NCBI GenBank assembly: GCA_028824125.1
Contig: JAPPES010000161.1
Span: 1 to 32,226 of the forward strand
Origin: Candidatus Poribacteria bacterium
GTDB taxonomy: Bacteria > Poribacteria > WGA-4E > WGA-3G
Direction: 5' to 3'
DNA: 32,226 nt
Shown here: in pieces, positions 13,022 through 21,200 of the stretch
Layout of the letters: each line of letters starts with the position of its first letter
How positions within the stretch are numbered: the stretch's first letter is position 1
Position numbers and translations under genes: made by a program
The notes under the pieces: model-generated
The model's input: the letters and a program-made list of their open reading frames with translations, nothing else
Database searches by the model: none
Told to the model about the DNA's origin: nothing

Positions 13022-13741
13022 ATGGACAAATACATCCGCAACATTTACAAAGGCGTTTATACCGTTCTTGTTGGCATGCGAGTCACGATCCGGCAGTTTT
13101 TTGAACCGAATGTGACGCACCAATACCCTTATGAACACGATTTTGAAAAGAAGCAGAACGTCCGGGAGATTCCAAAAGGCTATCGTGGTCAACTTTACAA
13201 TCGGATTGAGGATTGCATCGGGTGTAAAAAGTGTGAGTTGATTTGCCCTGTGGATTGTATTACGATTACAGGTGACAAACTTCCGAAAGGTGAACAACTC
13301 TGGGATAGCATGAACGTTGTGCATCTCAAGGATGGGCGCGAAGTCATCGGTATCATTGAAGGTGACGACAAAAAAATAATGTCGGAAGACTCAATGATAA
13401 TTACAAATATCACTACCCGCTTAGGTCCACAAGAAGTCATTGATCGTTTGGAAGCATCGGAGGATGAAAGTCGAACCGAAACCTTTTCAACAGAGGATAT
13501 ATCGCGCGTTGTTACGCGTAACCCTGTTGTTTTCTATCTTGACCAGTTCGATATTGATATGTCCCTCTGTATGTATTGTGGGCTTTGCACCGAAGTCTGT
13601 CCAACACAATGCCTCGTTATGAAGGATTCACTTGAAGGGATTGAGTATTCAAGTTTTGACCGCACAGACTTAATCTTTGAGTTTGACAAGCAGGAGATGT
13701 ACGATAAAGACGAAACGGATAACACAGAAGCAGCAGATTAG
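13022..13741 (+). CDS. nuoI: NADH-quinone oxidoreductase subunit I with long inter-cluster insertion
   Basis: A 239-residue subunit with two [4Fe-4S] clusters that pass electrons to NuoB. The ligands are C65, C68, C71 and C75 (CIGCKKCELICP) and C183, C186, C189 and C193 (CMYCGLCTEVCP). In usual NuoI about 30-40 residues separate the two motifs; here about 107 do. The extra segment (about residues 85-170) is acidic and soluble. The C-terminus is also acidic (DKDETDNTEAAD). The N-terminal amphipathic region is as in the family. Extra cysteines follow each motif (C79, C197). AAGGAG at 13007-13012 precedes the ATG. It may interact with the neighbouring novel membrane proteins, but this is speculation. 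Confidence 0.92.
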   Translation: MDKYIRNIYKGVYTVLVGMRVTIRQFFEPNVTHQYPYEHDFEKKQNVREIPKGYRGQLYNRIEDCIGCKKCELICPVDCITITGDKLPKGEQLWDSMNVVHLKDGREVIGIIEGDDKKIMSEDSMIITNITTRLGPQEVIDRLEASEDESRTETFSTEDISRVVTRNPVVFYLDQFDIDMSLCMYCGLCTEVCPTQCLVMKDSLEGIEYSSFDRTDLIFEFDKQEMYDKDETDNTEAAD

Positions 13742-13786
13742 GAAAATTTTAAGATCAAAGTCTTTATAACAAGAATAGTTTTATAA

Positions 13787-14305
13787 ATGGAATTTACACT
13801 CAAAACATTTATTTTTTACGGTTTCGCGCTCATAACAATTGCCTCAGCACTCGCTGTGGTAACTGTCCGAAACATTGTGCATGCGGCGTTTGCACTAATG
13901 GTCACGCTGTTTGGGGTTGCGGGGCTTTACGTGTTTCTACAAGCCGATTTTCTCGCAGCAACACAGGTGATTGTTTACGTTGGTGGAATTCTGGTGCTTA
14001 TCCTTTTCGGTGTTATGATGACAAGCGGACGGTTAGAGATGCGTATCCACATTGAACGTGGTCAACTGCTGTTAGGTGGTGGAATTTCTCTTGCACTGCT
14101 TATGCTGCTTTTGACTGTGATTGCGAATACACCCAAATGGGAAAATCTCACCGATGACGGAACGGCATTTGAACCGACAACAAAACGTATTGGCGAATTG
14201 ATTTTGAATGAAAAATTTTTACTACCGTTTGAGGTTGCGTCTGTGTTGCTGTTAGTTGCGTTAATTGGTGCTGCCCTTATTTCTCGCAAGGAGGTCCGGG
14301 ATTAA
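13787..14305 (+). CDS. nuoJ: NADH-quinone oxidoreductase subunit J
   Basis: A 172-residue membrane subunit with five hydrophobic segments. Helix 3 carries the family motif ATQVIVYVGGILVLILFGVMM, which contains the pi-bulge region. The N-terminal ALAVVTVRNIVHAAFALM is also typical. It belongs to the membrane arm next to NuoA and NuoK. There is no clear Shine-Dalgarno sequence, the 45-base spacer after nuoI being AT-rich. The start ATG fits the first helix. Confidence 0.93.
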   Translation: MEFTLKTFIFYGFALITIASALAVVTVRNIVHAAFALMVTLFGVAGLYVFLQADFLAATQVIVYVGGILVLILFGVMMTSGRLEMRIHIERGQLLLGGGISLALLMLLLTVIANTPKWENLTDDGTAFEPTTKRIGELILNEKFLLPFEVASVLLLVALIGAALISRKEVRD

Positions 14306-14329
14306 TTCCCGCTGTGCCTTTAGAATAAA

Positions 14330-14638
14330 ATGAGTCTACAACACTATTTGGTAATCAGTGCAATTCTATTTTCACTCGGCATTTTCGCAGTGTTAACTCG
14401 GAAGAACGCTATCAGCATTCTGATGGGTATTGAGCTTATTCTCAATTCCTGTAATCTTAACTTTGCTGCTTTTTCGCGTTTTGTTACGCCACCTGAAAAT
14501 ATTGATGGTCAAATAATCGCTATCTTCGGTATTGTGCTCGCTGCAGCAGAAGCAGCAGTCTTTCTCGCAATTATTCTCGCTATCTACCGTGAATTCGGTA
14601 GCATACGTCCAGACGAAGTGGATACCTTGAAAGGTTAA
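14330..14638 (+). CDS. nuoK: NADH-quinone oxidoreductase subunit K
   Basis: A 102-residue subunit with three transmembrane helices, related to MrpC of Na+/H+ antiporters. The two buried glutamates essential for proton transfer are present: E35 in LMGIELILNS and E74 in AAAEAAVFLAI. The final segment AIYREFGSIRPDEVDTLKG matches the family end. It is 24 bases after nuoJ and 11 before nuoL. No strong ribosome binding site is visible. Confidence 0.94.
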   Translation: MSLQHYLVISAILFSLGIFAVLTRKNAISILMGIELILNSCNLNFAAFSRFVTPPENIDGQIIAIFGIVLAAAEAAVFLAIILAIYREFGSIRPDEVDTLKG

Positions 14639-14649
14639 AAATAAAAAAT

Positions 14650-16860
14650 ATGGTTATTCCATTAATAAGTATTATCTTACTTTGCCCGCTTGCAGCCTTC
14701 GCGATTTTTGCGTTGTTAGGCTTAGCAAAACGGAGTTTCCCACGACAAGACCTGCTGTCTACAGTGGCAATGCTCGCCGCGCTTGTATGCTCTTTTCTTC
14801 TCTTACGAGAAGTTGTCCCCAATCCAGAACCGCATACTGTCGATTGGATTTCACTCGGTAAAATCACTTTCGCAATGGGTTTTTATCTGGACAGTGTTAC
14901 CGTGATTATGCTGATTGTTGTCACGCTGGTCAGTAGTCTTGTGCATATTTTCTCAATAGGCTACATGCATGGGGATCCGAGGTATCCAAGGTTTTTTGCC
15001 TATCTTTCGCTCTTCTCTTTTTCAATGCTGTTTTTGGTAGTATCGGATAACCTACTCGGTATCTATATCGGTTGGGAACTTGTCGGTCTCTGCTCCTATC
15101 TGCTTATCGGTTTCTGGTTTGAAAAAGACTCCGCTGCGAATGCGTGTAAAAAAGCATTCCTGACAACACGTGTCGGTGATGTCGGTATGTTCATCGGCAT
15201 GATGATGTTGTTTGCCAAATTCAAAACGCTTTCCCTTTATGACGGAACAGAAAACGGCATCTTTACACTTGTGGAAGGGTTAAGCGGCACAGGAGATATT
15301 ATTTGGCTTTCTATCGCTGGTATTCTCATCTTTTGTGGTGCTGTTGGTAAATCGGCGCAAGTGCCGTTGCATACATGGCTGCCAGACGCAATGGAAGGTC
15401 CTACACCTGTGAGCGCATTGATTCATGCTGCTACAATGGTTGCCGCTGGGGTCTATCTTACCGCACGGATGTTCCCAATTTTGACAGATACCTCATCTCT
15501 GGTAATCGCATACATCGGTGGAATAACTGCTCTTGTCGCTGCAACTATTGCTATTGTCCGATTTGATATAAAGCGGGTTTTGGCATATTCTACGGTTAGC
15601 CAATTAGGATACATGATGTTGGCAATTGGGGCAGGTAGTTATGTTGCAGGACTTTTTCATCTTACTACGCACGCATTTTTCAAAGCGTTGCTGTTTCTCG
15701 GTTCCGGTAGTGTAATACATGCTTTCCACGCAATGCATGCCCATCATGATGAGGAACATGCAGATGGCGAAGAACATGAACACGATGACCACAGTTTAGT
15801 TCATGAACATGGATCCGAAATTCCACCTGACCAGGATATGCGGAACATGGGTGGACTCCGCCGTAAAATGCCGTGGACCTTTGGCACTATGCTCGTCGCA
15901 ACATTGTCTATTTCTGGCGTGCCATTCCTCTTTTCAGGGTTCTGGAGTAAAGATGCGATTTTAGGCGGCGTGCTTGGACACGCAATGGTATTACATTCAC
16001 CACATTACTACGTTCTGTTTGGCATTGCACTTCTGGCAGCAGGGATCACAGCGTTCTATATGTTCCGCCTGATATTCATGACCTTCTTCGGTGAACCGCG
16101 CAATCAAGAGATGCACGACATGGCACATGAATCCCCCTGGGTGATGGTAGTGCCACTTCTCGTTTTGGCATTTCTAAGTCTCCCTGTCGTGAATACAATC
16201 TGGTTCAACAAAGATTATGTAAAACCGCCACCACAACACCATATTCAAGCGCCGCAACATGCACAGGTTGTGCCTGATACTAAAACAGGTGATGCGAATT
16301 TTGGCATGGCATTCTTCTGGATTTCCGAGGCGCAAGCAGCTGAAGAAGAGGGTGGAAAAAACACAGAAAAGGCAGATGATGCATATCGTATACACAAACT
16401 TGCACATAATATCGCAATGGTGCTGTCTATCGTTGTCGCAGGTTTAGGCATACTGCTATCTTGGCTGTTTTACCATAGACGAAGGTTCTCTGCCGAATCT
16501 GTTGCAACAAAGTTTAGTCCCGTCTACAACCTATTTTGGAACAAATATTATTTTGACGAATTTTATGATGGCGTCTTAGTTGCGCTGACGGTATGGAAGT
16601 CTCGGCTTTTTGCCCAATTTGATGGGTCTATCGTTGATGGGACCGTCAACGGTGTTGGAACGGTAACACGTCAAATATTCGCTGCCTTCATTGGCTTTTT
16701 TGATAATCGTGTAGTTGATGGTATTGTCAACCGTGTCGCAGAGGTTACGTGGGCTGCTGGCGGCAGAATCCGAAGAATACAAACAGGCGCAATACAAACC
16801 TATCTCTTTGTCGTTCTTGGCGGGATAGTGTTGATAATTTTGATTTTCCGGGCATTATAG
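14650..16860 (+). CDS. nuoL: NADH-quinone oxidoreductase subunit L with His-rich loop
   Basis: A 736-residue antiporter-like subunit, longer than typical (about 610-650 residues). The core is clear: GWELVGLCSYLLIGFW, FLTTRVGDVG, KSAQVPLHTWLPDAMEGPTPVSALIHAATMVAAGVY and FKALLFLGSGSVIHA, then the long lateral helix at the C-terminus. Two inserts account for the length. Residues 357-388 hold 11 His among Asp and Glu. Residues about 515-580 form a hydrophilic loop with AEEEGGKNTEKADD. The His-rich loop follows the helix containing GSVIHAFHAMHAHHDEEH and is expected at the membrane surface, where it could bind metal. The ATG has only a weak ribosome binding site. Confidence 0.94.
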   Translation: MVIPLISIILLCPLAAFAIFALLGLAKRSFPRQDLLSTVAMLAALVCSFLLLREVVPNPEPHTVDWISLGKITFAMGFYLDSVTVIMLIVVTLVSSLVHIFSIGYMHGDPRYPRFFAYLSLFSFSMLFLVVSDNLLGIYIGWELVGLCSYLLIGFWFEKDSAANACKKAFLTTRVGDVGMFIGMMMLFAKFKTLSLYDGTENGIFTLVEGLSGTGDIIWLSIAGILIFCGAVGKSAQVPLHTWLPDAMEGPTPVSALIHAATMVAAGVYLTARMFPILTDTSSLVIAYIGGITALVAATIAIVRFDIKRVLAYSTVSQLGYMMLAIGAGSYVAGLFHLTTHAFFKALLFLGSGSVIHAFHAMHAHHDEEHADGEEHEHDDHSLVHEHGSEIPPDQDMRNMGGLRRKMPWTFGTMLVATLSISGVPFLFSGFWSKDAILGGVLGHAMVLHSPHYYVLFGIALLAAGITAFYMFRLIFMTFFGEPRNQEMHDMAHESPWVMVVPLLVLAFLSLPVVNTIWFNKDYVKPPPQHHIQAPQHAQVVPDTKTGDANFGMAFFWISEAQAAEEEGGKNTEKADDAYRIHKLAHNIAMVLSIVVAGLGILLSWLFYHRRRFSAESVATKFSPVYNLFWNKYYFDEFYDGVLVALTVWKSRLFAQFDGSIVDGTVNGVGTVTRQIFAAFIGFFDNRVVDGIVNRVAEVTWAAGGRIRRIQTGAIQTYLFVVLGGIVLIILIFRAL

Positions 16861-16911
16861 TTAAAATACATAAAAAATACTGCCTGATGGGATAAGGAGG
16901 ATTCCCACTAA

Positions 16912-18462
16912 ATGCTATTGTCTCTAATGATTTTTGTCCCGTTGCTTGGGATGATCGTTGTTTTACTTCTACCGCGCGAGTCGGAAGAACTCATAAAACG
17001 CGTCACACTCCTTTTTACACTAATTCCGCTTCTACTCGCTGTTGTTTTATTCATATCTTACGATAGATCAACTGCTGGAACACAATATTTTGTTAGTGTC
17101 CCTTGGATCGAGACATTCAATATCAACTATCACATCGGTATTGATGGTTTAAGTGTAACCCTGATACTCCTCACCGCCCTTCTGGGACCGATCTGTGTGC
17201 TTGCTTCATGGCGCAACATAGAAAAAGGCATTAAAGCATATATGGCACTGTTCCTGTTGCTTGAAACAGGGATGTTAGGCTTTTTCGCTGCGTTGGACCT
17301 ATTCCTGTTCTTTGTTTTCTTTGAACTGACACTGCTGCCGATGTATTTCCTGATCGGTGTGTGGGGTGGACCGCGCAGAGAATATGCTGCTATTAAATTT
17401 TTCCTCTATACGCTATTCGGTAGTGTGTTGATGCTGGTAGCAATAATAGCGGTTTATCTTAACAGTAATGTGATCAACGGTATCGCAGCGGGGGCACGAA
17501 CATTTGATATTCCGACACTCATTGAAAGAGCAGCAACTGAAGGGCATGCGCTCGCCGATAGGACATTCCAGATATGGGTTTTCCTCGGTTTCTTTATCGG
17601 ATTTGCCGTTAAGGTGCCGATTTTCCCCTTCCATACATGGCTCCCCGATGCACACGTTGAAGCACCCACAGCAATTAGCGTTATCCTTGCTGGCGTTCTT
17701 TTAAAGATGGGAACTTACGGACTGGTGCGGATTAACATGGATATGTTGCCAGAAGGTATGGCATTTTTCACAAAAGTGACAGAGGAAACAGGTCTTTGGG
17801 GTTATAGTTTGGCACTGCTCGGCTTTATTAATATTGTCTACGGGTCCTTTTGTGCGTTAGCGCAAACCGATTTTAAAAAGTTAGTCGCATATTCCAGTAT
17901 CGGACACATGGGATTTGTGATTTTGGGGCTTGCCGCAGGAAATGAAGTCGGTGTCACTGGGGCGATCCTCCAGATGTTCAATCACGGTGTCATCAGTGCA
18001 ATGCTCTTCCTATTGGTTGGTGTTCTCTATGACCGCGCACACCATCGTGAAATTAACGGGTTTGGTGGTTTAGGAAATAGAATGCCTATCTATACAGGCA
18101 TCACAACGCTTGCGTTTATGGCATCTCTGGGATTGCCCGGCTTAAGCGGATTTATCGGTGAAGCGTTCTCCCTACTTGGTGCTTATGAGAGATTCCCAAC
18201 ATTGGCTATTTTATCCACAATCGGCATTGTGGTAGGTGCGGCATACTTCCTCTGGACGCTTCAACGTGTTTTCTTGGGAACACTTAATCCTAAATATGAA
18301 GCCCTTCCAGAAATCAATAAGCGTGAAATACTGACTTTAGTACCGCTCGGAATCCTAACCATTGTCCTCGGTATTTGGCCCCATTTCGCCATTGAAATGT
18401 TCAGCGAATCTGTTGTAGAGTTGACTACTAAAATTATGGGCACACTACAAGCGAATTTATAG
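16912..18462 (+). CDS. nuoM: NADH-quinone oxidoreductase subunit M
   Basis: A 516-residue proton-pumping antiporter-like subunit with about 14 hydrophobic segments. Diagnostic stretches are ETGMLGFFAALDLFLFFVFFE, then LTLLPMYFLIGVWGG, FAVKVPIFPFHTWLPDAHVE with APTAISVILAGVLLKMGTYG, and FKKLVAYSSIGHMGFV. The helix 5 Glu (FFFELTLLPMY) and the Lys of VKVPIFPFHTW, both needed for proton movement in the family, are in place. AAGGAGG at 16896-16902 precedes the ATG. Its stop overlaps the ribosome binding site of nuoN. Confidence 0.95.
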   Translation: MLLSLMIFVPLLGMIVVLLLPRESEELIKRVTLLFTLIPLLLAVVLFISYDRSTAGTQYFVSVPWIETFNINYHIGIDGLSVTLILLTALLGPICVLASWRNIEKGIKAYMALFLLLETGMLGFFAALDLFLFFVFFELTLLPMYFLIGVWGGPRREYAAIKFFLYTLFGSVLMLVAIIAVYLNSNVINGIAAGARTFDIPTLIERAATEGHALADRTFQIWVFLGFFIGFAVKVPIFPFHTWLPDAHVEAPTAISVILAGVLLKMGTYGLVRINMDMLPEGMAFFTKVTEETGLWGYSLALLGFINIVYGSFCALAQTDFKKLVAYSSIGHMGFVILGLAAGNEVGVTGAILQMFNHGVISAMLFLLVGVLYDRAHHREINGFGGLGNRMPIYTGITTLAFMASLGLPGLSGFIGEAFSLLGAYERFPTLAILSTIGIVVGAAYFLWTLQRVFLGTLNPKYEALPEINKREILTLVPLGILTIVLGIWPHFAIEMFSESVVELTTKIMGTLQANL

Positions 18463-18471
18463 GAGAAGGGT

Positions 18472-19968
18472 GTGGATTACTTAGAAAATATTGAAAGCCT
18501 TGCCTATTTCAGCCCAGAGATACTCCTCGTCGTCTTTGCAGCTGCTGTGATTATCCTTGACCTCGTTGTGAAAAATAGAGAAAGTGAAAAGGTAGCATAC
18601 CTCGCGCTTGTAGGGCTTGGATGTTCTTTAGTTGCGATTATCATTACGCATTCCGCTCTGGGCACTAACGAATCGAAAAACCTTTTTTGGGGCATGATTC
18701 GCTTGGATGGATTCGCAGTATTTTTCAAAGTTCTGCTGCTTTTGGCAACTGCTGCTACGATTCTCTTCTCCATCCGTTCTGAGGAACTTGATGTCCGATT
18801 GAAAGGCGAATACTACGCCTTGTTGTTAGCCGTTACCTTCGGCATGTTCCTCATGGCATCCGCTACAAATCTGTTGATGATATTCATTGCACTGGAAACG
18901 GTTAGTCTTACCTCTTACATTCTCGCTGGATTTTTGACGCATAGTCCGCGTTCAAGTGAAGCAGCGTTCAAATATATCACTTATGGCGCCGTTGCATCTG
19001 GGACGATGCTATTTGGATTGTCCTTGATTTTTGGCATGGCAGGAACAGGTGACCTTACCACAATTGGTCAGCAGCTTCCAGCGGTGCTTGCTTCAGGTGA
19101 AGTTACCGCGCTTGGCGTACTGATTGCCATAACTTTTATTCTTGCAGGTATAGGTTACAAAATTGCTTCGGTCCCCTTCCACATGTGGTCGCCCGATGTT
19201 TACGAAGGCGCGCCTATTCCGATAACAGCGTTTTTATCAGTCGCTTCAAAAGCCGCGGGATTCGCGCTGTTCCTTAGGTTTTTCTTCTCAGGATTTGGCA
19301 ATTCAGAAGTTATGCAATCTATTGACTTAGGATTGTTGTTAGCAATAATTTCTGCACTCACAATGACTATCGGCAACCTTGCTGCCCTGCCACAACAGAA
19401 TGTCAAACGCTTGTTAGCGTATTCAAGTATTGCGCACGGTGGCTACCTATTGATGGGCGCAGTTCTGTTGACAAACGGAGACGCAGCAATTGTTAACAAG
19501 GGAATTGGTGCTATCCTATTTTATCTCGTCATCTACTTTTTTATGAACTTAGGCGCGTTTTATGTTGTCGTTCTAATTGCCAACGAAGCAGGCACTGAAA
19601 TGGTTGAAGGCTACCGTGGACTTTCGTCGCGAGCTCCCTTAGTCGCTGGCGCAATGGCGGTTTTCCTCTTCGCGTTGACAGGAATCCCACCTCTTGCCGG
19701 TTTTTTTGGAAAATGGGTACTGTTTACTGCCGTTATTGAAGGTAATTTATATTGGCTTGCGTTTGTTGGCTTGCTAAATAGTGTCGTTTCGCTTTACTAT
19801 TACGCTCGTATTGTCAAGGCGATGTATCTTGAATCTGCCGAAGACACAGATAGTTTCTCCTTTTCTAAAGGCACCTTTGCACTGTTGACTGTTTTTGTCG
19901 TCCCCACACTTCTCATCGGACTGCTTAATATTTTCTACTCCCTCTCAGAAAAGATAACACTGCAATAG
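18472..19968 (+). CDS. nuoN: NADH-quinone oxidoreductase subunit N
   Basis: A 498-residue antiporter-like subunit, last gene of the operon. Typical motifs: FIALETVSLTSYILAGF, SEAAFKYITYGAVASG, KIASVPFHMWSPDVYEGAPIPITAFLSVASKAAG (family signature at about residues 226-259) and VKRLLAYSSIAHGGYLL. It has about 14 hydrophobic segments. It starts with GTG at 18472, ten bases after the nuoM stop, with AGGAGAAGG (18461-18469) as ribosome binding site. A terminator-like hairpin follows 41 bases after the stop. Confidence 0.95.
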   Translation: MDYLENIESLAYFSPEILLVVFAAAVIILDLVVKNRESEKVAYLALVGLGCSLVAIIITHSALGTNESKNLFWGMIRLDGFAVFFKVLLLLATAATILFSIRSEELDVRLKGEYYALLLAVTFGMFLMASATNLLMIFIALETVSLTSYILAGFLTHSPRSSEAAFKYITYGAVASGTMLFGLSLIFGMAGTGDLTTIGQQLPAVLASGEVTALGVLIAITFILAGIGYKIASVPFHMWSPDVYEGAPIPITAFLSVASKAAGFALFLRFFFSGFGNSEVMQSIDLGLLLAIISALTMTIGNLAALPQQNVKRLLAYSSIAHGGYLLMGAVLLTNGDAAIVNKGIGAILFYLVIYFFMNLGAFYVVVLIANEAGTEMVEGYRGLSSRAPLVAGAMAVFLFALTGIPPLAGFFGKWVLFTAVIEGNLYWLAFVGLLNSVVSLYYYARIVKAMYLESAEDTDSFSFSKGTFALLTVFVVPTLLIGLLNIFYSLSEKITLQ

Positions 19969-20009
19969 CAGCAGAACCATTCAATTGTCCGTGATACACT
20001 CTTGTAGGA

Positions 20010-20030
20010 GGGGTTTGTAACCCCGATTTC
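20010..20030 (+). terminator. Possible terminator of the nuo operon
   Basis: GGGGTT and AACCCC form a stem with a TGT loop (20010-20024), followed by GATTTCTTT. It is 42 bases past nuoN. The hairpin is part of a TGTAGGAGGGGTTTGTAACC repeat (20003-20024), so it may be a dispersed repeat that happens to terminate. The T-rich run is interrupted. Confidence 0.45.
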
Positions 20031-20032
20031 TT

Positions 20033-20059
20033 TGTAGGAGCGACCTCCTGGTCGCGACC
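20033..20059. repeat. Half-copy of the 46-bp palindrome
   Basis: TGTAGGAGCGACCTCCTGG followed by TCGCGACC, matching the left arm and centre of the palindrome at 7318-7363. It has its own short stem, GGTCGCG-type at the centre. Confidence 0.7.
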
Positions 20060-20065
20060 TGTCTA

Positions 20066-20195
20066 ATACCATTTCTAAAAAATGAGACTTCATTATAAGA
20101 TTATTGGTTCAAGCAGTTGAAAAATGTAAGAGGCGCAATGAATTGCGATTAAACGCGTTTTTTGTTAATGAAAGGCAATCAATTAGAAATGGTAT
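20066..20195. mobile_element. 130-bp MITE-like element with ATACCATTTCTAA ends
   Basis: Perfect 13-base inverted repeats, ATACCATTTCTAA (20066-20078) and TTAGAAATGGTAT (20183-20195), bound 130 bases with no coding capacity. Matching single ends occur at 20375-20387 and 27408-27418, and a diverged pair bounds 8535-8713. AAT is found before the left end and AAG after the right, so no clear target duplication is seen. Confidence 0.65.
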
Positions 20196-20250
20196 AAGAT
20201 ATTGAGAAAAACCCGAAAACTGAATGGCTCTGATAATAGCAGCAAATAGA

Positions 20251-20279
20251 TTGACAAGCCGCGTCTATTAGGGTATACT
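20251..20279 (+). promoter_or_regulatory. sigma70 promoter of tRNA-Gln
   Basis: TTGACA (20251-20256) and TATACT (20274-20279) with a 17-base spacer, start site near 20286, nine bases before the tRNA. It is a strong match and well placed. Confidence 0.75.
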
Positions 20280-20294
20280 TAACACTAAGGTCAA

Positions 20295-20365
20295 TGCCCG
20301 GTCGTCTAATGGTAGGACGCATGGCTCTGGACCATGTAGTGAAGGTTCGAGTCCTTCCCGGGCAG
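20295..20365 (+). tRNA. tRNA-Gln (anticodon CUG)
   Basis: A 71-base cloverleaf: acceptor TGCCCGG/CCGGGCA, D-arm GTCGTCTAATGGTAGGAC, anticodon stem CATGG/CCATG with loop CTCTGGA (anticodon CTG) and a T-arm GAAGGTTCGAGTCCTTC. The discriminator base is G, and the 3' CCA is not encoded. It has its own promoter and may be co-transcribed with the lipoprotein gene that follows. Confidence 0.92.
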
Positions 20366-20432
20366 TCATTTTGTTATACCATTTCTATTAATTTTTGTCC
20401 CATTACCTATAGAAGATTTAAAGAGGACAACT

Positions 20433-20729
20433 ATGTTTAACAAAGCATCTGCATTATTTGTTATGATAGGTTTACTGTTTATTGTCGGTTGTGCGGCACA
20501 TCATCATCAAATCGGTGCAGGTGTGCAAGGGCGCGGCGAGTCGGTTGTCGTGCGTCAATGGTATATCTTGTGGGGCTTAGTGCCGATTGACAAGGTGGAC
20601 ACACAAACCATGACAGGTGGCGCAAAAAACTACGAGATTACAACCGCTGTTACGCCTGTAGATTTTATTATCTCTGCTTTTTTCTTACCTGCATCCGTGC
20701 AAAGTCGGACTGTAATTGTTTATCGGTGA
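20433..20729 (+). CDS. Small lipoprotein, paralog 1 (Bor-like architecture)
   Basis: A 98-residue protein with a lipoprotein signal peptide: hydrophobic residues about 8-19, then lipobox IVGC with C20 as the lipidated Cys. The mature part is about 79 residues, starting AAHHHQIGAG. It contains VRQWYILWGLVPIDKVDT, a GGAKNYEITTAVTPVD segment and a C-terminal SVQSRTVIVYR strand. The layout (W-GL-P, Gly-Ala motif, hydrophobic hairpin, final beta strand) resembles the phage-derived Bor/Iss surface lipoproteins, but the similarity is loose and I would not name it so. AAGAGG precedes the ATG. It is followed immediately by a paralog. Confidence 0.7.
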   Translation: MFNKASALFVMIGLLFIVGCAAHHHQIGAGVQGRGESVVVRQWYILWGLVPIDKVDTQTMTGGAKNYEITTAVTPVDFIISAFFLPASVQSRTVIVYR

Positions 20730-20755
20730 CATATAAACAAACAAAGGAGGCATTT

Positions 20756-21061
20756 ATGTTAAAAAGAATAGCAGCGATGTTGTGTATTGCGAGTGTACTC
20801 TTTATTGTCGGCTGTGCAGCACACGTCCACAACATTGGCGATGGTCCGCCAAGACCGTCAAGACCGCAAGAGGAAATCGTAGAACGGCAATGGTATCTTC
20901 TATGGGGACTTGTGCCTATCAACGAAATAGACACAAACGATATTGCAGGAGATGCAACCGATTACCAAATCGTGACATCCATGACAGTGGTCGATTGGCT
21001 TGTTGCTGTAGTTCTCAGTCCGGCATCTATTTATAGTCGCACAGTCGTCGTGAAAAAGTAA
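20756..21061 (+). CDS. Small lipoprotein, paralog 2
   Basis: A 101-residue lipoprotein starting at ATG 20756 behind AAAGGAGG; an upstream in-frame start would overlap the previous stop and lacks such a site. Residues about 3-19 are the signal hydrophobic core with lipobox IVGC (C20). It shares FIVGCAAH, RQWY-x-LWGLVPI, and the C-terminal SPAS-x-x-SRTVVV with the previous gene, with which it forms a tandem pair 26 bases apart. The linker GPPRPSRPQEE is Pro-rich. Probably outer-membrane or surface anchored; function unknown. Confidence 0.72.
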   Translation: MLKRIAAMLCIASVLFIVGCAAHVHNIGDGPPRPSRPQEEIVERQWYLLWGLVPINEIDTNDIAGDATDYQIVTSMTVVDWLVAVVLSPASIYSRTVVVKK

Positions 21062-21156
21062 AGCGACACTTGATGGGGGGACTTAGGGGGGTAAAATACC
21101 AAAATAATGATTTTTCTATCCCTCTACCCCCTTATCAAGAGGGAATGTGTCCATCC

Positions 21157-21165
21157 TGATATAAT
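21157..21165 (+). promoter_or_regulatory. Extended -10 promoter
   Basis: TGATATAAT matches the extended -10 consensus TG-N-TATAAT exactly. No -35 is needed for this class and none is evident. Start site near 21172, about 30 bases before the DUF1801 gene. Confidence 0.5.
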
Positions 21166-21200
21166 AGAGCAATGTCTATTGCAACCAGAAAGGAAACAAA

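Noticed and set aside
12796..13104. Plus-strand frame spanning the end of paralog 2 and the start of nuoI
   Set aside because: It overlaps two well-supported genes in another frame and shows no recognisable features.
21066..21150. G-run and C-run inverted sequences after the second lipoprotein as a terminator
   Set aside because: Arms are imperfect and separated by about 35 bases and lack a T-tract; more likely a degenerate CCCCCTTATCA-type repeat like the inner part of the 5001-5059 element.
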